From: Lingula anatina
Taxonomy: Eukaryota; Brachiopoda; Lingulata; Lingulida; Lingulidae
Direction of reading: 5' to 3'
Length of the DNA stretch: 64,000 bases
Assembly: GCF_001039355.2 (NCBI RefSeq)
Contig: NW_019775723.1
Coordinates: forward strand, 173,569-237,568
The notes beneath the pieces were generated by a model, which saw only the letters and a program-made list of their open reading frames with translations, was not told where the DNA came from and searched no databases. Both the position numbers and the translations under genes were made by a program. This document shows positions 24,559-38,600 of this stretch, piece by piece. Each line of letters starts with the position of its first letter. The stretch's first letter is position 1.

Positions 24559-25335
24559 TTGTTTGTTTTTGTCTGTTTGTTTAATCGTTTGTTTGTTTGT
24601 TCTTTCGATTGTTTTTAAATCATAATATCAAGTTTAACTCGGCACTTTCGGCACTCATATACTCTTGAGCGCACACGTGCGCCCTAACCAGGGGTCTTTT
24701 GCCAGCAGGATTTTTACAAATTGCATGGTAATCAGAATTCCTCATGCCACACTGTAGCAACTATTCGAATCGTGACTATTTCTCGGTAATATTGCAGTAA
24801 TGTAAACGGGGTATATGCATGGCAATAATATTCCCTATCCTACCTTTCAGAAAAATTACGATCATTTTTTACCGACTGTTTTTTATGTTAATGCTAAAAA
24901 CTAACAACAGAGATCCAGTATGGATTCAATACCACTTACAAGAATCGTGGACCGAAAATCTTGCACTGCGGAGAGCACTGTTCAGTATAAAATGGGGGTT
25001 GACAGTGGACAGTGGACAAATTGAGTGTTGTGGGGAAGGGTAGTTAAAATCCACTTTAATCTCAATGCAGTAATGCGTGGTAGTCCCTGTGCAACGCTGA
25101 TTTGTTTTTAAGAATTTTTATGTACTGGAGTTGTTTATTGTATTGTGTGTATTGAATAAGGTATCATAAAATCAACTTTATCAAAACTGCCCTTTTTTGC
25201 AAGCACAAGATGGATGAATTAAAATTCACTCCTCAAGCTTGTTGTCTTTAGAAGCCTGGGAAGTGAATTTTAATCCACCCACACATCTACTGTACTTAAC
25301 ATTGTGATGACGAATCAAGATGAAAAACGGCGGTC

Positions 25336-25494
25336 TTAAAATAGATGATGAAATCGGTTTATGATTTCGGTCCCAGTATTAACTACTGGTATAGGCCAAC
25401 TTCCCGCAGGTGAGATGTCCACCTCTTTTGCATTGCTTCCTGGGATAAACAATGCATATGCCCATTGTGAAACCGCCGCTGCCATACCTGCCAT
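25336..25494 (-). CDS. Small ORF, unknown
   Basis: The 52-codon ORF starts MAGMAAAVSQWAYALFIPGS and ends in a stop at 25336. Its composition (few Lys/Asn, no low complexity, GC richer than the surroundings) looks protein-like and unlike the AT-driven ORFs nearby. It may be a terminal exon or a short peptide gene; I see no convincing splice partner and no family. Confidence 0.25.
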   Translation of the reverse strand: MAGMAAAVSQWAYALFIPGSNAKEVDISPAGSWPIPVVNTGTEIINRFHHLF

Positions 25495-26358
25495 TATTAC
25501 ATGAAATAACGGACCACACGAGGTGTTAGTATTCAATATTTATTATTTAACATTCTTTTAATCAAATGTTTAAACAGAAACTGAACTCGAGATTATGGAA
25601 ATGGTTTGAGACGATATAAGGGATTATGAAGCTAGGGTACTTGCTTTGATCACTTTGTTCAATACATACTTGCCAAGTCTACAGGTAGCAGACTAGCTTT
25701 TGGAACACGCACACCAACGGGATTGCAGTCGAATTATTTCCACTTTTCAATCATCAAGTCGTGATCGACACAATGTATTTGTCCAAATTTATTAATGAAT
25801 TTTCATATACGATGCAAATACAAAACTCACTATTAAAATATTATTTGAGCTAAAATCCAGATTTCTCTTTATAAATACATGCTTCGATAAAACAATTAAT
25901 ATCTTTTTATAGAAACTATATAACGGTTACTTTAACCAGTTATATGCTGTTTACAAAAACTCACTGAAGCAGTATTATCTTAAAATAAATCAACAAAGGG
26001 TTTGGTAGCTGACTGCATATAGTAACCACAGAGAAAAGAGTACTTCCGAGTATGTGTAGATTTATCTATGAATACACGAAATCACTCCATAAATTGTAAA
26101 GAATATACATCGCATAGTACAGATATCTGTACAAATATTTAAGTCACAACTCCACACACTTTACATGTTATCATTTTCATAATGTGGACATCTATAAAAA
26201 CCTGAAATGACATAATACAACAAAGCTGATGAAGTTTTCCTGAATTTTGACTGCTTCTTGTCTGCCTTTGTGCAGCCACTAGATGGGGGCATTGTCAAAA
26301 CTAAGTTTATCAATTATTTTGGTTGACGAAATTAGAGCTTTCACATAAAGACGCTGTA

Positions 26359-26360
<2 letters not shown>

Positions 26361-26402
<42 letters not shown>
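26361..26402. repeat. (AAT)n microsatellite
   Basis: About 14 AAT units in the 3' flank of the CARD gene. Confidence 0.97.
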
Positions 26403-26403
<1 letters not shown>

Positions 26404-26649
26404 TTATATCATATATTTTTTCAAAACTCTGCTCAACAGAGATTAAAGTGGACCTTTAAAAATCCTGAAAAATGCAAACACCAAGTACCTTTAGCCTTAT
26501 ACCGGGGTATAAAGGGCATGAGTACAGCTCCACGGCATCAAAATATTCAGATTTGCAGATGAAAAAAATCTGGAAGTTTTTCATCTGTAGCCGAAGAAAG
26601 TGAAATGCCACATATGGTGAGAGATGCACGGTTAGCTCTACAGGACTTC

Positions 26650-29600
26650 TCAATTTTGTCTGAGTGCGAGATGTCCATCCTGGTATTCATCAGGTCTTAG
26701 GGCATCATCTGGGTCATACGATCCCTGTATATCCTCAGGGTTCACTACCAGCAGATCTGCCAGATCACGTCGGTCCTCGTCAACAAACCACTGCCGCAGG
26801 TGCCCCACGGGATCCTTATCCACTGAGCACTTCAATATCTTATGTAATAGTAGACTGCACTTCTCTGATGATGCTTGCTGGCATTTAATTTTATCCATAT
26901 CTGAATCACTGATGATGCCCTTTGAAAAAAGGAAATCTAACAATCTCCTCATATTAAACCCTTCATCAGCTATGTAGGACAGGTTTTTGCGCAGATTTTC
27001 ACATTCAACCTCACGAATCCTTGCTTTCTGAAAAGTAAATAAAAGGGCACTAAAAAGCATGGTGTATATCACCTTTATTTTCCATTGTCAAGCACATGCA
27101 AAAAATATTTTGAAAATAAAAGTGTTCTTTGTTATAGTGAAAATATATCCCTGCTTAAGGTAACAAAAAGTTTCTTTTTGCTTCTTACCTAACAACTTAC
27201 ATGTTTACGTATTACCCTACCCCCATAAAATTAACATTATTTTATGAGTGAGAGGAAACTTACTCTAACTTCATCAATCAGGACTTCTATTTCAGGTTGT
27301 TCAACGATTTTCTTTACTCCCTCGCCAATTTTCCGCAACAGCCATATAAGTAGCTGAAAGGAGCCCTGTAAATGGCAAAAGACAAATTCGACAGGTTCTT
27401 TAGGACAACCAGCATTCCGTAGGTGGAGTTGACATATAATAGTCTCCCACACCTGTGGGATCTTAAGAAAACGATCCAAGTGTCCTTTTGACCCCAAAGG
27501 CAGATACCGTTGCAAAACATGGACATGAGCTGGTGGTGCAGCACCCATCAACTCCCGATCTCCATTTTGATGAATTTCAAGCCGGCCTACATTTTGAACA
27601 AAGACATTGTGTTGCCCTGCTGTCTCGGTCCACCTGGCAGCAGCACCACAACCATATGCAACAGTCATGTTTGTTTGCGGTGCAGCTGTACAGAGTGGCT
27701 GAGAAAGATCTGGTCTGCCATAGTGCTGAGATACAGCATATAGGGCGTAGGGGTGTGGGAGCTGCTGCTGCTGTTGTTGTAGTGGTGGCGATGAAAGCTG
27801 TGGGAATCGATGGTGCTGCGCATGTAGCTCTTCTTGAAAGTGTCGCTGTTGTTGTGAAATTTCTAGTTGAGATGGTGTTTCAACAATTGGATACGCCTCA
27901 TAATCTTGGTTTTTTGGTGCTGATGCCGTCTCAGACACAGCGGAAGAATGCGAAACACGTAGTGGTGCTATAATAAATGACTGTGCAACTTCCTGTGGGT
28001 GATGCTCTGGGTTTAGAACAGATTTTCCCATATGGCCTTCAGGTGTAACTGATGGCACGTTGGATACATTGTGTAAAACTCGCATAGGATCTATTGGGAG
28101 CGGGTGAATGTGGTCTTTGGTGCCCCCTGAAGGTAACGGATCGGCAGATTCCGACAAGCTTAATTGCTCAAGATTGTTTTGTGGTGGTGGGATGCTGACC
28201 TCAGCTGAGTTCTGTTGTTCTAGCATTAGTTGCGTTGATTGTGCCATTGCATTAGGTAAGCCAGATATTGGTTCGGGTGTGATGATTGAAGTGCTATCTG
28301 ACTGCCCATGGTCACCAGCTGGAATTGACAGAGAGGGTAAATTCAATTCTGATGGGGAAATTTCCCCTGGTGATTTGTTATTGCATGTCTGAGGCAATTG
28401 CTGCATAAGCATGTTTGGTTTCGCTTGTTCTTGTGGAAAATTTACCAATCCCCGTGGAAATGGTGGCTCTGCTATAGCAATATTTTGCTTTTGACGAGGA
28501 TCTGGACCACCATAATGTGTTGTTTGGGGTAGATGTGGTATTGTTTGTGGATTATGACCGCCATGCAACTGTGGTGGTTGGTGATGGACATACTGTTCGA
28601 GTGGTTGTTGGTGTTGCTTAAATGCCTCAACACCATGTGCGAGGTGGTAGGGTAGCCCTGCGGCGGGNTAAGCATGTTTGGTTTCGCTTGTTCTTGTGGA
28701 AAATTTACCAATCCCCGTGGAAATGGTGGCTCTGCTATAGCAATATTTGGTATGTTTTGCTTTTGACGAGGATCTGGACCACCATAATGTGGGGTTTGGG
28801 GTAGATGTGGTATTGTTTGTGGATTATGACCGCCATGCAACTGTGGTGGTTGGTGTTGGACATACTGTTCGAGTGGTTGTTGGTGTTGCTTAAATGCCTC
28901 AACACCATGTGCGAGGTGGTAGGGTAGCCCTGCGGCGGGAAGATCCCACTGGTGGGGCGCTGATGGGTTCAAAACCGAATGTAGCTGCAGAGGTCCTGAG
29001 GTCCCTGGTGATGATGAGTTTAGGACTGACTGCTGCTGCAAAGGTTCTATGGTCCTCTGTGGCTGGTTTCCCCAAAATAGCCTTGTATCTGGATTAGAAG
29101 ACTGGAGTGCTTGTATGCCGAGTTGTTCAGTGCCAGGTACCTTTGTTATCTGAAAGATATTATCAGATATTCACTTCATGTGTATATAACATTTTACAAT
29201 CAAAATGTCCATGAGTATGTAGTACAATATTAGGAACTTTGCGTACTATTGTACCCAGGGTACTGTATGAATACTTAACAATTAAAATTAATTTGTACTT
29301 ATTTATCAATAAAATTATTATGTGACGTTGATGACCTGCAAACTCTACTTGTCTTTAAATTAATTACTCAATCAAACAGACAATTCTCAAGTTCGGGGGG
29401 GGGGGGGTGATAATTCCAATAAAACACGGGGGGGTTGTTTACATTGATGGCTCTCAAATATATAAGCTAGAACATTATGTCTCACTAAGAATCAACCCAC
29501 AATTTTGTGTGTACCAAAAATAAACTGATGTCACTACCAAATACATCTTAATATATCATCACCTCATGTAAAGGGCGGCACACATCCAGCTCTACTGACG

Positions 29601-32600
29601 ACAGCCGTGCATCTCTACCCTTAAGGCCCTGTTGGGCCACCAATATTTTGCCGGTGAAAATCTTTGGGCATGGTGTTGTAGATTCAGGGTTCAAAGAAAA
29701 GGTACAATAAGGTCTGCTCTCATCAATCATCTTCTGGTAATCCAATGCCTACAATAAATAATACACTGTTACTAGAAACAATTTGTTTTAAAACGAAGAT
29801 AAAAAACTACACAAAAATTATAGCATTCAACACACTAAGAAAGCTTAAAACAGTTTATGAAGTTTTCGTCATCACTTTAAGAAAATAAACCAAAGATTAA
29901 AATAATAGGGAACACAATTTACATTCTATAATGCTTATGGTGGCAGTGCACATAATACAGTTTTAGTCAGCTCTGATGCAATGTTGCACAATGCTTTACA
30001 GTATAATCACCACCAGTTTTAGCTTACGTACTACCGGTAACATGGACATTCAGAAAATGCAATTAGCATAAGGCTTCAAGCTTACAGATTTCAGAATCAC
30101 CCATTGATTTAGCCAATATGTAAGGGATGGGATGCAAAAAAAAATAGCCAACAATTTGCATAACTTCAAGAAAATGGTTCAGCAAAGCTGGTTTTTAATT
30201 GTGGCCTATACAGAAGAGTAAAGAATCACTCTTATATTATAGCAGCCATCCATTAATCCTGTATCAATGACAATGTACAAACTTAAGTTTTTTGTCATTC
30301 ATGATGCCATATTACATAACATATAGCAGTACTTTTGTTAATGTGGATATCCAGAAAATTTTACTGTTCGTGCTTCTGGCCCATAAGGGTTTACAGTCAC
30401 AACTTGAAATTCCAATTAGGGAAAATGAAAAATTTACGAATATTTTCAATGCATGACTTCAAGAAAATTATCCAAAAAGCTGCTATTCGCATTTGTCTTA
30501 CACGTACAAATATTTTTTAATGCATAACTTCAAGAAAAGTATCCAAAAAGCTGCTATTTGCACTTTACCTACACAGGTACACTTAAGGTCATAAATCACT
30601 CCAGTAATTGCATAATAGTCACATGGTATATTATAAATTGCGTAAATAGTTAAAATGCGTGATTGCTATACAACATGTAGATACACACGAATTGTTTCTA
30701 CAAAATTAATACTGGGAAAAAATTTTGAAAATTTTGTGAAATAATGTCTTATGATATGTTTACATTCTTGAAAGAACCTTACTCTAAGTTATACCTTTTC
30801 ATCTTCCCCTCTCAAAGTCCATCCTTGAAAGTCCTTTATGGTGACCAGTATATCATGATCATCTTCACAAACAATATGTTCATTGTTGTCATGGTCATCA
30901 TCACCTTGGTCACCATCACCATGGGGACAGATGTAAAGTCCGAAGAATCCATCAAGTACTATACGCTTAAGACCCATCCTTTCCATCCAACTGCTTAGAA
31001 CCTGAATCGTGAGTAAGGTGGTATATTAAACACATGGTTAACTGTCCTGAAGGGTCTATGAAGAAAAGCGCCAAGTGAGAGGAAATAGACCCATCGCAAA
31101 GTGGAATGTATAACCTTAATATGTAACCTCAATGATGTGTCGTAACTAACACAATATACCACTAATTATGTGTCACAACTAACACATCAAAGAATCGAAT
31201 TTGAAACGAATATTTGCCTCACAATTGCATGTAGCATTACCGTAATTTCATCTGCAGTATCACTGATGCAGTTAACTGCAATCTGAAGCAGGTTTGTCCC
31301 TGGATCAAATTCACCAAATGCTGCAGCCAGCACCCTTCTTCTATTGGATGATGTGGTGTATTTACACAGGTTCCACAAAGCTGCGGTACACCTGGAGCCA
31401 AAGGATATTAAAATGTGCCATGCACATGTACACAAACAGCAATACTTATTTGATATAAATAGTATTTAAAGTTTAACTTGAATGAAGCCCTACTTTGAAA
31501 AATTGAAAAACCACATTTCAAGGCGTTTTCTTTCAGTGAATACAGTGTGTGTATCTGCACTCTGCGTACCCTTCCACTGGATACGCTGAATTTTAATATC
31601 TGCTTTATCACTACAATCTGGAATGTCTTACAACTGGACATCTGATATAATATTTCTTATTTTAAGAACATTTTAGTCCAGTTTATATTCAATACTTCGT
31701 ACTTATAAATCAAAACTCAAACAGAACAAGTCATATGTTCTGTACCTGGTTTGGCTGTAAATCACCACAGGGTCGTTCTCATCTGTTGTCCACTGGCAAC
31801 TCCCCAGCAGGTCAGTTTTTGATGTCCAGAACGTCATCTCTGTCTCTGCATCTTCACCATGTTGAATACAGTGAGGAAAACTCAGATAAACTGGTTTCTG
31901 GAAGGTTAAGTCGTGAGGACCACATACAACGATAGGGCTTGTTCTTGTCTGCTTTCCTGTCAAATGAGGGCTGTCTCCTGGCTTCCAGCTAACTCCAAGG
32001 TACATCTCTATCACTTTTTCTTCAGGAAGTGAACCCCTTGGTACCACAAGTGTGACCCCCAGTTCCTTTAAATTAACAAAGCCACCATGATGGCCCATAC
32101 TGAACCTATTAATGCAGATTCCTGATGCAACCAGTGCGAACTTTAAGTTATCTGTGCTTGTGTCTTCTTGTAACCGTACAGTGTCTGTAAAAGTAATTAA
32201 ATTTTGCAAGATGTGGACTCAAAACCAATTAGTTTAACATACAATTTTTACCCAAAATGAATTATCAGATCTTACGGGTGACGTCATAATTGCGATTTTG
32301 GGGTAAAAACTGAAAAATCGGTTTTTCAAATTTCTCTTTTACATGAGCACCCACGATGACCGTTTCTATGCCGATTTAATAACACCATTTAGTAATCCAA
32401 AATTATGCCAGCAATTTTTCTTAAAATCTTACTTCAGATTTTATCGTTGATAAAGTAAACCATGCCTTTGTTGGATGAAAATCTGTTATTAGGCACTCAT
32501 AACAAAAAAAAATGATGGCACAGAATTGCAGAGTATACACTCGAGGTCAACCCTNTTTTGCTTTTGACGAGGATCTGGACCACCATAATGTGTTGTTTGG

Positions 32601-35600
32601 GGTAGATGTGGTATTGTTTGTGGATTATGACCGCCATGCAACTGTGGTGGTTGGTGATGGACATACTGTTCGAGTGGTTGTTGGTGTTGCTTAAATGCCT
32701 CAACACCATGTGCGAGGTGGTAGGGTAGCCCTGCGGCGGGAAGATCCCACTGGTGGGGCGCTGATGGGTTCAAAACCGAATGTAGCTGCAGAGGTCCTGA
32801 GGTCCCTGGTGATGATGAGTTTAGGACTGACTGCTGCTGCAAAGGTTCTATGGTCCTCTGTGGCTGGTTTCCCCAAAATAGCCTTGTATCTGGATTTGAA
32901 GACTGGAGTGCTTGTATGCCGAGTTGTTCAGTGCCAGGTACCTTTGTTATCTGAAAGATATTATCAGATATTCACTTCATGTGTATATAACATTTTACAA
33001 TCAAAATGTCCATGAGTATGTAGTACAATATTAGGAACTTTGCGTACCATTGTACCCAGGGTACTGTATGAATACTTAACAATTAAAATTAATTTGTACT
33101 TATTTATCAATAAAATTATTATGTGACGATGATGACCTGCAAACTCTACTTGTCTATAAATTGATTACTCAATCAAACAAAAAATTCTTAAGTTAGGGGA
33201 GGATGATAATTCGTCTCCAAGAAAACACAGGGGTTTGTTTACATTGATGGCTCTCAAATATATAAGCTAGAACATTATATCTCACTAAGAATCAACTCAT
33301 ACAATTTTGTATGTACCAAAAGCACACTGATGTCACTACCAAATACATCTTAATATGTCATCACCTCATGTAAAGGGCGGCACACATCAAGCTCTACTGA
33401 CGACAACCTTGCCTCTCTACCCTTAAGGCCCTGTTGGGCCACCAATATTTTGCCGGTGAAAATCTTTGGGCATGGTGTTGTAGATTCAGGGTTCAAAGAA
33501 AAGGTACAATAAGGTCTGCTCTCATCAATCATCTTCTGGTAATCCAATGCCTACAATAAATAATACACTGTTACTAGAAACAATTTGTTTTAAAACGAAG
33601 ATAAAAAACTACACAAAAATTATAGCATTCAACACACTAAGAAAGCTTAAAACAGTTTATGAAGTTTTCGTCATCACTTTAAGAAAATAAACCAAAGATT
33701 AAAATAATAGGGAACACAATTTACATTCTATAATGCTTATGGTGGCAGTGCACATAATACAGTTTTAGTCAGCTCTGATGCAATGTTGCACAATGCTTTA
33801 CAGTATAATCACCACCAGTTTTAGCTTACGTACTACCGGTAACATGGACATTCAGAAAATGCAATTAGCATAAGGCTTCAAGCTTACAGATTTCAGAATC
33901 ACCCATTGATTTAGCCAATATGTAAGGGATGGGATGCAAAAAAAATAGCCAACAATTGCATAACTTCAAGAAAATGGTTCAGCAAAGCTGGTTTTTAATT
34001 GTGGCCTATACAGAAGAGTAAAGAATCACTCTTATATTATAGATTTTAAGTTAAGAATGTACCGACGCAGCCATCCACTAATCCTGTATCAATGACAATG
34101 TACAAACTAAAGTTTTTTTGTCATTCATGATGCCATATTACATAACATTTAGCAGTACTTTTGTTAATGTGGATATCCAGAAAATTTTACTGTTCGTGCT
34201 TCTGGCCCATAAGGGTTTACAGTCACAACTTGAAATTCCAATTAGGGAAAATGAAAAATTTACGAATATTTTCAATGCATGACTTCAAGAAAATTATCCA
34301 AAAAGCTGCTATTCGCATTTGTCTTACACGTACAAATATTTTTTAATGCATAACTTCAAGAAAAGTATCCAAAAAGCTGCTATTTGCACTTTACCTACAC
34401 TTAAGGTCATAAATCACTCCAGTAATTGCATAATAGTCACATGGTATATTATAAATTGCGTAAATAGTTAAAATGCGTGATTGCTATACAACATGTAGAT
34501 ACACACGAATTGTTTCTACAAAATTAATACTGGGAAAAAAATTTGAAAATTTTGTGAAATAATGTCTTATGATATGTTTACATTCTTGAAAGAACCTTAC
34601 TCTAAGTTATACCTTTTCATCTTCCCCTCTCAAAGTCCATCCTTGAAAGTCCTTTATGGTGACCAGTATATCATGATCATCTTCACAAACAATATGTTCA
34701 TTGTTGTCATGGTCATCATCACCTTGGTCACCATCACCATGGGGACAGATGTAAAGTCTGAAGAATCCATCAAGTACTATACGCTTAAGACCCATCCTTT
34801 CCATCCAACTGCTTAGAACCTGAATCGTGAGTAAGGTGGTATATTAAACACATGGTTAACTGTCCTGAAGGGTCTATGAAGAAAAGCGCCAAGTGAGAGG
34901 AAATAGACCCATCGCAAAGTGGAATGTATAACCTTAATATGTAACCTCAATGATGTGTCGTAACTAACACAATATACCACTAATTATGTGTCACAACTAA
35001 CACATCAAAGAATCGAATTTGAAACGAATATTTGCCTCACAATTGCATGTAGCATTACCGTAATTTCATCTGCAGTATCACTGATGCAGTTAACTGCAAT
35101 CTGAAGCAGGTTTGTTCCTGGATCAAACTCGCCAAATGCTGCAGCCAGCACTCTTCTTCTATTGGATGACGTGGTGTATTTACACAGGTTCCACAAAGCT
35201 GCGGTACACCTGGAGCCAAAAGACAAAAGTGTGTCCGGCCCATGTACACAAACAGCAATATACATTTGATATAAATGGTATTTAAAGTTTAACTTGAATC
35301 AAATACTTTCAGAAATTAAAATACCACATTAATGCAGGCTTTTTTTTTTTTTTTTTTTTTTTTTGGGGGGGGGCAGTGTATGCACCCTGCATACCCGTCC
35401 ACAGGATACACTCAATTTTTATATCTGCATTTTCACTACAATCTGGAATTGTATATATTGTGTCTTATTAAAAACAACTCTTATTTCAAGAACATTTTAA
35501 TCCATTTTATTTTCAATATTGTTTATTTTTGTAATTAAAACTCATAATTAAATCTCATATAGTACATATCATATGATCTGTACCTGGTTTGGCTGTAGAA

Positions 35601-38600
35601 CACCACAGGGTCGTTCTCATCTGTTATCCACTGACAACTCCCCAGCAGGTCAGTTTTTGATGTCCAGAACGTCATCTCTGTCCCTGCATCTTCAACACGT
35701 TGAATACAGTGAGGAAAACTCAGATAAACTGGTTTCAGAAAGGTTAAGTCGTGAGGACCACATACCACAATTGGGCTTGTTCTTGTCTGCTTTCCTGTCA
35801 AATGAGGGCTGTCTCCTGGCTTCCAGCTAACTCCAAGGTACATCTCTATCACTTTTTCTTCAGGAAGTGAACCCCTTGGTACCACAAGTGTGACCCCTAG
35901 TTCCTTTAAATAAACAAAGCCACCATGATGGTCCATACTGAACCTCTGAATGCAGATTCCTGATGCAACCAGTGCGAACTTTAAGTTATCTGTGCTTGTG
36001 TCTTCTTGTAACCGTACAGTGTCTGTAAAAATAATTAAATTTTGCAAGATGTGGACTCAAAACCAATTAGTTTAACATACAATTTTTACCCAAAATGAAT
36101 TATCAGATCTTACGGGTGACGTCATAATTGCGATTTTGGGGTACAAACTGAAAAATCGGTTTTGCAAATTTCTCTTTTACATGAGCACCCACGATGACCG
36201 TTTCTATGCCGATTTAATAACACCATTTAGTAATCCAAAATTATGCCAGCAATTTTTCTTAAAATCTTAGTTCAGATTTTATCGTTGATAAAGTAAACCA
36301 TGCCTTTGTTGGATGAAAATCTGTTATTAGGCACTCATAACAAAAAAAAATGATGGCACAGAATTGCAGAGTATACACTCGAGGTCAAGCCTGCCAATTT
36401 TCGTGATAAAATATTGATCCCCCTTACCGACTGCTATCTCACCTCAAAAGAGAAAGGTGTTAAATTAACGATAAAATCTTAGAGTTGCCTTTGCTTATAA
36501 TTGCAACGAGAAATATAAACGCCGATATTTTATATTTACGGGGATTTTTTATTTTAAATCAGTACAATCAGTACATTATTGAATAATAAGATGCAGGAAG
36601 AACCTCATTTTCAGTATCTGGATGATTATAAAGGGTTACAATATCCTTAAACGATTCTCATTTTAACCCTATTCTACATAGTAATGAACCTCTACCTACC
36701 TAATTCCTGTTCAAGTGTCCATAACACTCCTGATGCGGCTTTCTTTATTTCATGACGATAATGTCGAGAAAATTTTCGAAGCCTGTCTACGCACTTTGTA
36801 TCTTCCTAGAAATAGACAACAATTGAAATTTGGAGATTATATTCCATAAGGTTTACCCAGTTATCCACATTAAACAGTAGGTGTATTTATACAAAAAAAA
36901 ATGTTGAGAGTCACTTCCTTACAAATAAAGTGGCCTTTGGGATAACCGTTGAATCTTTTGCAGTAAAACGCATTATGTCACTTAATGTCACGCATCAACT
37001 TGAATAATTTATCAAAAAATTATATAAATCAATATTTATCGATCGCAAATCTCTACAATTCATTTGATCCAAAAATATCAGTTGCTTTCAATCTATTTTT
37101 TTTTTTTTTTTTTTTTTTGAAAATTACCTTTATTTTTGCTTTATTTTCTTGAACAAAAGAAAGTTTCCACAGCGTTTTTGCTGCTTGTTCTACATCTTCT
37201 TCATCAGTTGACTCCAGCATTCTAGACAGAAGTGGTAAGGCGCCATGTTGTCCTATGGCGGCTTTACTCTTGTCGTTTCTAGCGAGTACCCCCAATCCTT
37301 CAGCCAGTTCAGATGTTGATAATCCTCTGAATCTATTATTTTCGGCATCCAGCGCACACTTCAGCCCGTTAATGAGAAATTCGAAAACGGTTTCGTCTGT
37401 TGTCAGCAAATCGTTTTGTTCTTCTTCTATGATGTACCATTTTATTAAGGTCGCTTCCGCTTTTATCTCTGGAATAAACGTGCTCAGCTAGATTATAAAG
37501 TACTAGTCCGTGTTTTTGTATTTAAGGACACGGGACACGCGCAAATTATACAACCCTGACCGAAAGATTAAGGAGAAAACCATCATAAACTTTGACACTG
37601 ATAGCCACCCTTAAATCTACTTTACCATGGTACCTGGTAGACTATTTCACTATTCCTATAGAATTTAGTTTACAGTTATACTAATAGATAATATTATTTA
37701 AGTCAGACCAAAATATATTTTAATATATTTGTATGTAAAACCACAAACAGTCAATAAATTAAATAGCTTTTATTCTGTTCCTAAGAATATAACTTACTGG
37801 CATCGCATGACTGTAAGTAAGGTTTGATTCTTTCCACGACGTTAAGTTCACGGAAAATGTCTTTTGTAATTTCGAGCCTTGAACAGTTGTACACTGGAGC
37901 TATGGCGGTTTGAACGGCTTCCAATGTCTCTTTGTTCTATAAAACAAGAATAAAAATCGTTCCATGATTATTACACATTTGGTACGTTCACATATCCTCT
38001 ATTTCACTTAATCAAAATGCAACATTATACTTTCTTTTGAAAATGTAAGTCTTTCTTTATCAATATTCAATTTGTAGAAACAAGGATGTTCATCACAATA
38101 GATTTGCACAAATGCGTAGTTATTGAAAGGTTTTATGGATGACCATAAATGAAAGAATACTTTATCAAATTTGATAAACCACAAAGTGTTTGAACAAAAC
38201 ATGTGTTGAAAAAATCGACGTACACTTTCATCAATAATGTCGTTTTGTATCCCAATCTGTATGACGTCTAGGTCCCTCATCATGAGTTTCAAGTAGCCAG
38301 AGCGTGCAAGTTGCTCGGCAAATTGTGGACTGGCATCACTGTAGTCCCAGAAAAAAGACCGCAAATTGCTCAGTTCAGTGGTCCACGCCGTGTCACTCCT
38401 ATAGCATGTCACTGCATTTAGACGAAAATGTTTCAATGAAGTCTCGTAATATTTAACCAACAAGGGGACCAACCCGAGTTCAGTAACGCGATCTCCTAAA
38501 ATAAGTCTCTGTTCTCGGTGTTTGAAAATTGAATAAGGCACCCGAAGGTCGTTCAAAATCCTATCATGTATTTCCCTCCTCTGTTCGTTGTTTGGGAAAC

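Larger units (their letters stand above)
24560..26640. other. Intergenic, no clear gene
   Basis: AT-rich sequence 3' of the CARD gene. It holds one unexplained small ORF (25336-25494, -) and an (AAT)n microsatellite at 26361-26402, and nothing else I can support. Confidence 0.6.

Noticed and set aside
27488-27973. 161-aa ORF on +
   Set aside because: Shadow of the Gln/His/Pro-rich linker exon on the other strand.
31703-36047. Two separate ZU5-domain genes in tandem
   Set aside because: They are alleles of one region: same exon lengths, near-identical introns, single-N borders and variant sharing with the outer pieces.
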